This document shows, piece by piece, positions 44,052-51,937 of a stretch of DNA of 64,000 bases. The position numbers and the translations under genes are program-made. This DNA is from JABDJX01 sp039942715 (GTDB taxonomy: Bacteria > Pseudomonadota > Alphaproteobacteria > Rhodobacterales > Rhodobacteraceae): NCBI GenBank assembly GCA_039942715.1, contig JBDVBY010000006.1, positions 496,001-560,000 on the forward strand, written 5' to 3'. Under the pieces are notes generated by a model. The model saw only the letters and a program-made list of their open reading frames with translations, was not told where the DNA came from and did no database searches. The number at the start of each line of letters is the position of its first letter. Positions within the stretch are counted from its first letter, which is position 1.

Positions 44052-46142
44052 ATGACGGATACCTACCACACTTGGAGGCTGGATGATGGCCTCCAAACAC
44101 TGGTGCTGGCCTCGCGCCGCACCCGTTTGCCCGAAGTCGTCTACTGGGGGCCAACTCTTCCTGAAGCAGACGATGCCGACGCGGTTGCTGCCTCGCATAT
44201 GCTAGACGTCACAGGCGGTATGCTGGACGAGAACCCGGATCTTTCGATCTGTCCTGAAGCTGTGCGCACCTTTCCGGGACAACCCGGCCTTATCGTGCGC
44301 GACAACGACGGCACGCCGCTTTTGCCAAAGTTCTGCTATGAAAGCGAAGAGCGGAGTGATGGCTTGTTGTCGCTTCGGTTCACTGATGCGGAAAACAAGC
44401 TGCACCTGACAGCGACATTCGAAACCGACAGCCACACCCACATCATAACGGCCAAAACCACGCTTGAAGCAGATCGCCCGGTGCATCTGCACTGGCTCTC
44501 CGCGCCTGTTTTACCGGGTCCGCAACTTAGCGATGAGATGATCGACGTCTCTGGTCGGTGGTGCGGCGAGTTTCAGTTGAACCGCACCGCCTGGTCGCCA
44601 GGCATGCGCTTTCGCGAAAACCGCACAGGCCGTACCGGGCACGAACATTTTCCGGGACTGATTATTCCCTGTCGTGGCGCCACAAACGCCCAAGGTGAGG
44701 CCTACGCGTTTCACTACGGTTGGTCAGGCGGTCACAAAATGATCGCCGAAGAGCTACCGGATGGCCGCCGCCAAATCCAGTTTGGCCACGCAGCCCGCAT
44801 GGAAACCAAGCCGGCCACGCGCTTTGAAACCGCACCACTCTACATCACCTATTCCAACGATGGCCTGAACGGTTGTGCGGTTGCCTTTCAGCGCCATTTG
44901 CGCGACCGCATCCTAACGCCCGCCAATGATCGCCCCCGCCCAGTGCACTACAATTGCTGGGAGGCGGTCTATTTCGATCACAAACTGCCAGTTTTGCAGG
45001 ACATCGCGGAACGCGCCGCCAAGCTTGGCGCTGAACGCTTTGTCCTGGATGACGGCTGGTTTGGCTTGCGCGACGACGACACCCGTTCGCTTTCTGATTG
45101 GGAAGTCGATCCGCGTAAATATCCCGATGGACTGGGTCCGCTGATCAGCCATGTCCATGGGCTTGGCATGACATTTGGGCTTTGGTTTGAGCCCGAGATG
45201 ATCAACCCAGACAGCGACCTACACCGCGCACATCCTGACTGGGCTCTTGGTGCGGAGGATCAGACTTTGGGCCGTCAGCAAAAAGCGTTGAACATGGCGC
45301 TGCCGGAAGTGCGCGATTTTATATATGACCGGATGGCCGCGATCCTAAGCAAATACGAAATCGACTATATCAAATGGGATCACAATCGCGTCTTGCCTGC
45401 GCCGGATGCGAACCAGACGCGCGGCTCTTATGCGCTGATCGATCGGTTGCGCCAGGACTTTCCACATGTGGAAATCGAAACCTGCGCCTCTGGTGGGGGA
45501 CGCATCGATTTTGGTATTCTCAAACGCACGGGGCGCGTTTGGCTATCTGACAGCAACGACGCGCTAGAGCGTTTAAAGATGCAGCACAACGCCGCTCTGT
45601 TCTTGCCTTTGAGCGTGACCGGAAGCCACGTCGGCCCACGCAAGTGCCACACGTCGGGGCGCATTCTTGATATTTCATTCCGCGCCTGGGTCGCTGCCCA
45701 GCGGCACATGGGATTCGAGATGGACCCACGCGAGCTTAGCGACCACGAGGCGGCGGTTCTTGGCGAGGTGACCAGCTGGTGGAAGCACAACCGCGGCTGG
45801 TTAGAAACGGCCGATATCCTGCGCCTTGATAGTGCTGATCCGGCGGTAATTGCCGAACAGCAACTGGCCGCGGATCGATCGCAATTCGTTGTTTTTGCAG
45901 GAAAAGCCGGGACATCGACACAGATTGCACCGCGACCATTGCGTCTTACGCGTTTGGATCCAAATGCGCATTACGCAGTGACATTGATCAACCGTACAAG
46001 CGCGCCTACCCTGTCGCGGGGAACGCCTGCGCTGAAAGATACACCACTGACGCTTTCGGGTGCTTATCTGATGGCACAAGGCTTGACGCTACCGTGGTCC
46101 TTCCCGGAATCCATGTGGGTCATCGAAGGCCGCAAACTTTAA
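44052..46142 (+). CDS. Alpha-galactosidase, glycoside hydrolase family 36
   Basis: A 696-aa GH36 enzyme, the normal length for the family. The N-terminal beta-sandwich covers about 1-300. The catalytic barrel follows, with nucleophile D443 in YIKWDHNR and acid/base D500 in LSDSNDALERL. LDDGWFGLRDDD and CASGGGRIDFGILK are also family landmarks. No signal peptide is seen, so it acts in the cytoplasm on imported alpha-galactosides, releasing galactose. It is the fourth gene of the transporter operon. Confidence 0.93.
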   Translation: MTDTYHTWRLDDGLQTLVLASRRTRLPEVVYWGPTLPEADDADAVAASHMLDVTGGMLDENPDLSICPEAVRTFPGQPGLIVRDNDGTPLLPKFCYESEERSDGLLSLRFTDAENKLHLTATFETDSHTHIITAKTTLEADRPVHLHWLSAPVLPGPQLSDEMIDVSGRWCGEFQLNRTAWSPGMRFRENRTGRTGHEHFPGLIIPCRGATNAQGEAYAFHYGWSGGHKMIAEELPDGRRQIQFGHAARMETKPATRFETAPLYITYSNDGLNGCAVAFQRHLRDRILTPANDRPRPVHYNCWEAVYFDHKLPVLQDIAERAAKLGAERFVLDDGWFGLRDDDTRSLSDWEVDPRKYPDGLGPLISHVHGLGMTFGLWFEPEMINPDSDLHRAHPDWALGAEDQTLGRQQKALNMALPEVRDFIYDRMAAILSKYEIDYIKWDHNRVLPAPDANQTRGSYALIDRLRQDFPHVEIETCASGGGRIDFGILKRTGRVWLSDSNDALERLKMQHNAALFLPLSVTGSHVGPRKCHTSGRILDISFRAWVAAQRHMGFEMDPRELSDHEAAVLGEVTSWWKHNRGWLETADILRLDSADPAVIAEQQLAADRSQFVVFAGKAGTSTQIAPRPLRLTRLDPNAHYAVTLINRTSAPTLSRGTPALKDTPLTLSGAYLMAQGLTLPWSFPESMWVIEGRKL

Positions 46143-46159
46143 TCAAAGGAGCCGACGCA

Positions 46160-46930
46160 ATGGCAAAAACTGCAACGTTTCACGATCTGGAAGGCGCCTC
46201 TGTTTTTATCACAGGCGGCGGCTCGGGCATTGGGGCTTCACTGACGGAAGGGTTTCTGGAGCAAGGTTCTAAAGTTGCCTTTATCGGACGCTCGGACGCG
46301 TCTGAATTTGCCGCCGATGTTGGAGAGCGCACTGGTAACGCTCCGCTTTTCATCCAAGGCGACATTACGGACACATCCGTTCTGCGCGCCGCACTGGCCC
46401 AAGCCGAAGAGGCGCACGGCCCGGTCACAACGCTGGTGAACAACGCCGCCAACGACAAGCGCCACACGACAGAAGAAGTGGATGATGCCTTTTATGAGTG
46501 GATGATGGCGATCAATTTCAAAGCGTATTTCTTTGCATGTCAGAGCGTGATCCCGCAAATGAAGAAAGCCGGTGGTGGCTCGATCATCAACTTCAGCTCG
46601 ATCAGTTACATGATGGGGAACGCAGGCTATTCTCTCTATACAGCGGCCAATTCCGGCATCAACGGCATGACCCGCAGTCTTGCGCGCGAATACGGAGGGG
46701 ATCGTATTCGTGTAAACGCGCTCGCGCCCGGCTGGGTACTGACTGAGCGGCAAAAAGACCTTTGGGTAACAGACGAGACACTGTCGGCGCATGTGGCACG
46801 GCAATGCCTGAAAGACACGCTTGATCCACAGGACATGATTGATGGTGTCTTGTTTTTGGCCTCTGACACGTCGAAGATGATGACCGGTCAGGCGCTAGTG
46901 ATTGATGGTGGTGTGGTTGTCACCGGATAG
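46160..46930 (+). CDS. SDR family protein with Asn in place of the catalytic Lys
   Basis: A 256-aa classical SDR. Cofactor motif TGGGSGIG is at 18-25, NNAA at 94-97, and catalytic Ser about 147, thirteen residues before Tyr160. The expected YxxxK reads Y160-T-A-A-N164, so the active-site Lys is Asn (codon AAT; AAA or AAG would be one change). By position it may be a galactose dehydrogenase acting on the alpha-galactosidase product, but the substitution makes activity uncertain. AAAGGAG precedes ATG 46160. Confidence 0.82.
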   Translation: MAKTATFHDLEGASVFITGGGSGIGASLTEGFLEQGSKVAFIGRSDASEFAADVGERTGNAPLFIQGDITDTSVLRAALAQAEEAHGPVTTLVNNAANDKRHTTEEVDDAFYEWMMAINFKAYFFACQSVIPQMKKAGGGSIINFSSISYMMGNAGYSLYTAANSGINGMTRSLAREYGGDRIRVNALAPGWVLTERQKDLWVTDETLSAHVARQCLKDTLDPQDMIDGVLFLASDTSKMMTGQALVIDGGVVVTG

Positions 46931-46949
46931 GGTTTCACTGCGCTGTCGC

Positions 46950-47013
46950 GCGTCGACCCACTGGAGGGGCCAGCCCCTCCAGACCACCCCGAAGTAATTT
47001 TAGACAGCAGAAG
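46950..47013 (+). repeat. Palindromic intergenic repeat, copy 2
   Basis: A 64-bp element with the core CTGGAGGGGC-CA-GCCCCTCCAG (46961-46982). It has the same order of blocks as copy 1 (38768-38829) but the opposite orientation: GCGTCGAC, palindrome, AAGTAATTTTAGACAG, GAAG. It lies between convergent genes, and its last 14 bases supply the final codons and stop of the neuC-type gene. Confidence 0.8.
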
Positions 47014-48178
47014 CTGGAAGAAGAGTTTGCTTAGGTAGCAGTTCTGGCGCGCGTAAATCAATGTGCGTGAGAATCTCCGCGATTTTGGGGCCGGTGTTGC
47101 CTTTTCCATAAGGATTTTCAGCGGCTTTAATGGCACTGCGGTAACTTTGATCTTCAACGGCATGAGCGATGGCATGATAAATCGCCTCTGCCTCATGCGG
47201 GACATGGGCGACGTTCATGCCGCGCAAGCGCCCTGTTTGGCGCGGTCCTATATCGACGGCTGGGCAATCAAATGCCATTGTCTCTTTGACACCCGAAGAT
47301 GAATTGCCCACGCACACGCCAGTGGCCACACGACCGCAAAGATTAAGCGTCCCGTGATAAAGACGGCGTCCAAGACTTTGGCGCAAAACCACGCCCGCGC
47401 GCTCGGACGCAAAGTCCTTTAAAGCCGCAATAATCGCGTCTGAACCTAAATCACCATTCGGATATGTCAGGATTAATTGCGCACCAAGCTCTTCGCGCGC
47501 GCGCTCAAGGGCCGCGAGGGACGCATTGATTTGCGCATTCGCCTTATCAGGCGACGTCGTGATTGGGTGTTGTGTAAACAAAACCACCGGGCGCCCGGCA
47601 TCAAGGCCAAGGTCTGCCCCCACGTCTTCCGCCGCAACATAGTCCCCCGCTTTAATCAGATCAATCGTTGGAAAACCCACGTTGTAGATACGCCAAGGTT
47701 CCTCACCAAGTAGACGTACCCGTTCGGCGGCGTCAGCGTTTGTCGTTAGATGCACATGCGCAAGCTTAGTCATCGCGTGGCGCACCACATCATCAAGCGC
47801 CCCGCCTTGGGTCAAATCGCCACCTTCGATATGGGCTGTTGGAATGCCCATTTGGGTCGATGCGATCATCGCCGCAAAGGCCTCGAACCGATCCCCGTAG
47901 ATGACAAACGCGTCTATACGCAGATCTTCCAAGGCGTCTGCAATCGCAGTGACCCCGGCGCCGATCGCACGCGAGGTTGATCCGGCGCGTTCATCCGCGC
48001 GCTCAACAGGCACTTTAGCGGCCGCAACAAATCCGTCCGCCTCGCTTTGAACATGTGAGCCCCCGGCGATCAGCACCAGCTCTAGATCAGGCGCCTCTGA
48101 GATTGCCTGTAAAACAGGGACCAAAAGCCCATACTCCGAGCGGCTTCCGGTAAACACTCCGATCCTGCGTTTGGCCAT
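47000..48178 (-). CDS. neuC: UDP-GlcNAc 2-epimerase (hydrolysing), NeuC type
   Basis: A 392-aa UDP-N-acetylglucosamine 2-epimerase family enzyme. It starts with VFTGSRSEYGLL and contains GDRFEAFAA, HIEGGDLTQGGALDDVVRHAMTKLAH and NSSSGVKE, matching hydrolysing NeuC/LegG-type enzymes that make ManNAc or a related sugar for nonulosonic acids. No NeuB or NeuA is nearby, so it is an orphan here. GGAGGG precedes the ATG. Its last codons lie inside the palindromic repeat. Confidence 0.82.
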   Translation of the reverse strand: MAKRRIGVFTGSRSEYGLLVPVLQAISEAPDLELVLIAGGSHVQSEADGFVAAAKVPVERADERAGSTSRAIGAGVTAIADALEDLRIDAFVIYGDRFEAFAAMIASTQMGIPTAHIEGGDLTQGGALDDVVRHAMTKLAHVHLTTNADAAERVRLLGEEPWRIYNVGFPTIDLIKAGDYVAAEDVGADLGLDAGRPVVLFTQHPITTSPDKANAQINASLAALERAREELGAQLILTYPNGDLGSDAIIAALKDFASERAGVVLRQSLGRRLYHGTLNLCGRVATGVCVGNSSSGVKETMAFDCPAVDIGPRQTGRLRGMNVAHVPHEAEAIYHAIAHAVEDQSYRSAIKAAENPYGKGNTGPKIAEILTHIDLRAPELLPKQTLLPASAV

Positions 48179-48221
48179 GCTGCCCTCCGTTTCCTGTTCC
48201 TGCTTAAGCGAGGATAGCGCA

Positions 48222-48259
48222 ATAAAAAAGGCCGGAGACGAGATACGCCACCGGCCTTC
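48222..48259 (-). terminator. Rho-independent terminator of the tau operon
   Basis: On the minus strand AAGGCCGG and CCGGCCTT form an 8-bp stem followed at once by a run of T (TTTTTTATT). It lies just after the stop of the tau permease and before neuC, so it ends the tauABC transcript. Confidence 0.88.
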
Positions 48260-48281
48260 TTATTAAGTGTTCCGTCAGGCG

Positions 48282-49544
48282 CTAGACGCGACCCTTCCAC
48301 GGGACAAGCACGTTTTCAGCTTTGCGCATCAGAATATCGATGCCATAGCCGATCACGCCGATTAGAATGATACCCATGATCACAATGTCGGTCAGCTGAA
48401 AGCGCGAGGCGACCATGATCATCATACCGGCCCCTTTCTCAGCGGCGACAAGCTCGGCTGCCACAACTGTGCCCCAGCATACGCCCATCGCAACCCGAGC
48501 ACCGGTGAAAATTTCCGGCAATGAGTTGGGTACGATCACATGACGCAAAAGCTGTGACTTGCTCGCGCCCAGCGAATAGGCGGCGTGCACCTTTGAGATT
48601 GCAACGCCCGACACACCCGCACGCGCGGCAATCGCCATGATCCAAAGGGCTGCAAGGAAGAGCAAGATGATCTTACCCGTTTCTCCGATACCCGCCCAAA
48701 TGATGACAAGCGGGATCAGCGCAAGCGGTGGAACCGGGCGCATGAATTCCACAATCGGGTCAAACCAGCCACGGAACCAGTTCGACAGACCCATTGCATA
48801 CCCAAGTGGGATGCCGACCAATGCTCCAAGAGCAAAGCCTACGACAACGCGGAGCAGCGACCAAAAGAGGTGCTGCAGCAGCGTAAAGTTCTGATAGCCC
48901 ACGTCAGCAATCTCGACGGTACGTGCAACGACTTGCTCGGGCGAAGGAAGCCAGATCGGCTCCATCTGCCAGCCTTTGTTTGGTGTAAAGTTCGGCGTGC
49001 CTTTGCCTGAAAGCGTCACCCGGCCATCCGCTACCTGAACTGTGCCACCCGGTTCAATCGGTTGACCGTTGATCGCAGTGATCACGACATTGTCGTCGCG
49101 GCCTAGTTCGTCATTGCTATCGACGCGTACCAGACCCGAGCGCCAAGCCCCAACGCTGGCCACATCGTTTTTGGCAAAACCATCACCCGGATCGACCACT
49201 GGGTTTTCGTTTTCTTCGCCAACTTTGAACACGCGCACGGTTACCGTTGCATCATCTGTTTCAGTGCCGTTTGAGGCTGTGTAAGTGAACTCTGTATCAC
49301 CAATAAACGGACCCGGCGCGTGGATTGGCGCGAACTTTGACCCGGTAAACGCTCCCCAGATTAGAAAAATTGTCAGAACTGAAATCACGCTGGCCCAGCG
49401 GTCTGGCTTGACCGCACTTTCGTCACCAAAAGTGACTGTCTTAAGCGAGGTAAAGTCGTTCACGGCCGTCATGCGCCCCACGATGAACTTTACGATGAAA
49501 AACGCAGCGATAAAGATCGCGATATAAATCAGGAGAACAATCAT
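48282..49544 (-). CDS. tauC: Taurine ABC permease with an inserted Ig/cadherin-like domain
   Basis: A 420-aa permease, about 150 residues longer than ordinary TauC/SsuC. Helices lie at about 1-22 and 50-68. An extracytoplasmic beta-rich insert spans about 80-195. Then comes the normal permease core from LPSPEQVV (about 199), with the EAA-like loop AAYSLGASKSQLLRHVIVPNS. The insert has FTYTASNGTETDDATVTVRV and VVITAINGQPIEPGGTVQV, the wording of tandem cadherin/Ig-like (Big_9) repeats of surface proteins. ATG 49544 overlaps the tauB stop. It is probably the taurine channel; the insert's role is unknown. Confidence 0.85.
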   Translation of the reverse strand: MIVLLIYIAIFIAAFFIVKFIVGRMTAVNDFTSLKTVTFGDESAVKPDRWASVISVLTIFLIWGAFTGSKFAPIHAPGPFIGDTEFTYTASNGTETDDATVTVRVFKVGEENENPVVDPGDGFAKNDVASVGAWRSGLVRVDSNDELGRDDNVVITAINGQPIEPGGTVQVADGRVTLSGKGTPNFTPNKGWQMEPIWLPSPEQVVARTVEIADVGYQNFTLLQHLFWSLLRVVVGFALGALVGIPLGYAMGLSNWFRGWFDPIVEFMRPVPPLALIPLVIIWAGIGETGKIILLFLAALWIMAIAARAGVSGVAISKVHAAYSLGASKSQLLRHVIVPNSLPEIFTGARVAMGVCWGTVVAAELVAAEKGAGMMIMVASRFQLTDIVIMGIILIGVIGYGIDILMRKAENVLVPWKGRV

Positions 49545-50350
49545 GCTGCTGGCTCCTCTGTACGACCCATAATTTCTTCTTCCATGTCCCAAATCATATT
49601 CAGGATTTCATCCCGTTTTTGACCGAAATCCGGTGTCGCCTTCACTTCGCGCAGATCTTGCCCCACGCCCATGTCAGCAAACGGCAAGCGGTATTCCTTG
49701 TGAATGCGCCCCGGTCGCGGTGCCATCACGATCAGGCGTTCGCCAAGCAAAAGCGCCTCTTCAACAGAGTGCGTGATCAGAATGATCGTCTTGCCCGTCT
49801 CTTTCCAAAGCTTGAGCACAAGGCCCTGCATCTTTTCGCGGGTCAGCGCATCAAGCGCACCTAGGGGTTCGTCCATCAAGATCACATCGGGATCATTCGC
49901 CAGACAACGAGCAAGTGCTACGCGCTGCTGCATACCGCCGGAGAGCTCGTAGACGCTTTTTTCCTTGAAATCGCCAAGTCCTGTCACATCCAGCAGATGA
50001 TCAACGTTCTGGCCCCACTCGGCTTGACGTTGGCCCTTCATGCGTGGGCCGAAACTCACGTTATCGCGCACGCTCATCCATTCAAACAGCGCACCTTGCT
50101 GAAAGACCATGCCACGTTCGGCGTCTGGTCCGGTGACCTGATGATCGTTCAGGATAATCTTGCCTTCGGTCGGCGCAAGGAAGCCTGCGACAATATTCAA
50201 AAGCGTGGTCTTGCCACAACCAGAGGGTCCAAGGACGCTCATTAATTCGCCAGTATTCAGTTCAAGCGACACGTCTTGCAACGCCTGAACATGCCCTCCA
50301 TTCGGTAGATCGAACCGCATGGAGATGTTTTCGATAGACAGGGTCGACAT
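49541..50350 (-). CDS. tauB: Taurine ABC transporter ATPase
   Basis: A 269-aa ATPase of the TauB/SsuB group. Walker A is GPSGCGKTT, the signature is LSGGMQQRVALARCL, Walker B is VILMDEPLGALD and the switch is ITHSVEEAL, with the MQQR form typical of nitrate/sulfonate/taurine systems. It overlaps tauC by 4 bases and is preceded by a hairpin that separates it from tauA. Confidence 0.92.
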   Translation of the reverse strand: MSTLSIENISMRFDLPNGGHVQALQDVSLELNTGELMSVLGPSGCGKTTLLNIVAGFLAPTEGKIILNDHQVTGPDAERGMVFQQGALFEWMSVRDNVSFGPRMKGQRQAEWGQNVDHLLDVTGLGDFKEKSVYELSGGMQQRVALARCLANDPDVILMDEPLGALDALTREKMQGLVLKLWKETGKTIILITHSVEEALLLGERLIVMAPRPGRIHKEYRLPFADMGVGQDLREVKATPDFGQKRDEILNMIWDMEEEIMGRTEEPAA

Positions 50351-50411
50351 AAGCGACCTCCCCAGATTTTTTTGAGTTTTTTAATCTTAGTAATAACGAC
50401 ACTAAGTAAAA

Positions 50412-50437
50412 CGGCGCGAGGAACAAGCCCCGCGCCG
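50412..50437 (-). promoter_or_regulatory. Intercistronic hairpin after tauA
   Basis: On the minus strand CGGCGCGGGG and CCTCGCGCCG pair over 10 bp with one G-U wobble and a CTTGTT loop; TTTT follows. It could terminate part of the transcripts after tauA, so that receptor is made in excess over TauBC. Confidence 0.75.
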
Positions 50438-50457
50438 CAAAAGTAGACCAAACAGCC

Positions 50458-51465
50458 TTACTTCATCATTGCAGCAGCGTCACCCAAAGGAGCGGCGTTT
50501 ACTGTGTCAGCATAGCTGTCAAGCGCACCATCGATGGAACCAGCTTCAACAAAGACGTCTGCAACGCCCTTCATGAAGTCCTGAGCGCCACCACCAAGCC
50601 ACTTCTCGGACAGCTGATCTTCAACTGTTGGGAAGATGAATGTGTCGATTGTCGCCGCAGTTGCATCAACGTCCATACCCGCGTCAGCTGCGATTACTGG
50701 CAGCATCTTGTCGCGGTTTGCAGGGTCAGCCCACATTGCGTTTGCTTGCGCCGTCACGTCGAGGAACTTTGCAACCGTTTCGGCGTTTTCTGCAACATAA
50801 CCTGCGGGAGCAGAAGTCACGTCAAACACCAGAATGCCCAGTTCTTCTTTTTCAGCACCGGTCAGCAGGATGTTTCCGCTTTCCTTCATACGACGCAGCG
50901 AACCGCCCCAGCCACACGCCATGTCAACAGCACCTTGAGCAAGTGCCGCAGCACCTTCTGGTGGGTTCATGTTCACAACTTCAAGCGATGCAAGATCAAC
51001 GCCAAAGTGGCTCATCTGCTTCAGGAAGCCGTAGTGCGCAGCAGTCCCGAGAGGCACAGCAACTTTTTTACCGGCCAATTCGCCAGCAGAGTTTTTGTCG
51101 ATCTCAAGAGCAGAGTTCACAACGCAGTTGTCGTTCTCAGAGTAGCTGACGGCAACGTCAACGATCTGAATGTCCTGACCGCCAGAAGCCGCCACAACGA
51201 ATGGTGGAACACCTTGACTGACAGAAAGCTGAACGTCGCCTGACGCCATAGCTGCTGACATTTCAGTGCCAGAACCAAAAGCGCGCCATGTCACAGGAGC
51301 GCCAAGCGCTTCGTCATACATGCCTTCTACTTTTGCGAACTGGAATGGCATTGGCCACTCAAGAAAGTAACCAACGGTAATCCCGTGGCCATCAGCCATT
51401 GCCGGCACAGCCGACATCGACATCACGGCACCTGCGGTGATCGCGGTCAAAGTACGTTTAATCAT
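50458..51465 (-). CDS. tauA: Taurine-binding periplasmic protein
   Basis: A 335-aa binding protein. The signal peptide is at residues 1-24 (ending PAMA), followed by GITVGYFLEWPMPFQFAK, the usual start of roseobacter TauA proteins. Further landmarks are VSQGVPPFVVAASGG, VPLGTAAHYGFL and MACGWGGSLRRM. AGGAGG is seven bases before the ATG. It delivers taurine or a similar sulfonate to TauBC; no taurine catabolic enzymes are adjacent. The downstream hairpin and terminator define a tauABC operon. Confidence 0.9.
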   Translation of the reverse strand: MIKRTLTAITAGAVMSMSAVPAMADGHGITVGYFLEWPMPFQFAKVEGMYDEALGAPVTWRAFGSGTEMSAAMASGDVQLSVSQGVPPFVVAASGGQDIQIVDVAVSYSENDNCVVNSALEIDKNSAGELAGKKVAVPLGTAAHYGFLKQMSHFGVDLASLEVVNMNPPEGAAALAQGAVDMACGWGGSLRRMKESGNILLTGAEKEELGILVFDVTSAPAGYVAENAETVAKFLDVTAQANAMWADPANRDKMLPVIAADAGMDVDATAATIDTFIFPTVEDQLSEKWLGGGAQDFMKGVADVFVEAGSIDGALDSYADTVNAAPLGDAAAMMK

Positions 51466-51937
51466 GGATATCCTCCTAGTAAGAACCGGTTGTTTTTAAT
51501 GCACAATAACGGACAAGCCGCTATTTCATGCACGATGAAAGAGCCCGGAAAAGTCATTTCATCGTTGTCTCTAATTGCCATAAGTCCTGATTGGCAACTT
51601 ACGTTAGCAAGTCTTTATCCCCAGCAGACCTAGCATAGCTGCCTGCGTCGAAAAAAAGAGTGTTTTTATTAGGAATCGTCAACAAGTTTCTGCGATTGGC
51701 GCGGTTCTAGGCGCCAATCTGGACTCACGCCGTAAGGCCAAGCAATTTGTCGAAATCTCGCATGCTTTTGCGGAATATATCCGCTCTTTATCCTATGCGC
51801 CAAGCAGTCAACGATCATCGTCTCACGGCTCAGTCCAGTATTTGACACGTTTTGATATAGCATCATTGGGAATAGTTGACAGAGTGCGTATCATAAAGTG
51901 TATCTCAGATGAGATAATAATCTCATGGTATACGAGA
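51466..51937. other. Divergent regulatory region between tauA and a LacI regulator
   Basis: About 470 bp without a gene I can support. It has a perfect 9-bp stem, GATTGGCGC / GCGCCAATC, with an 8-base loop at 51694-51719 and no U-run on either strand, so it is structured but not an obvious terminator. TTGACA occurs twice near 51843-51885 upstream of the regulator. A cluster of inverted repeats lies at 51901-51926. A short minus-strand open frame here has no recognisable features. Confidence 0.55.
51901..51926. promoter_or_regulatory. Triple half-site operator upstream of LacI regulator 2
   Basis: Two overlapping inverted repeats share a middle arm: TATCTCA-GA-TGAGATA (51901-51916) and ATGAGAT-AATA-ATCTCAT (51909-51926). 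They end 11 bp before the start codon of the regulator, the expected place for an autoregulatory site. Confidence 0.7.

Noticed and set aside
51694..51719. Hairpin as a terminator
   Set aside because: No U-run follows the stem on either strand and no gene ends next to it.
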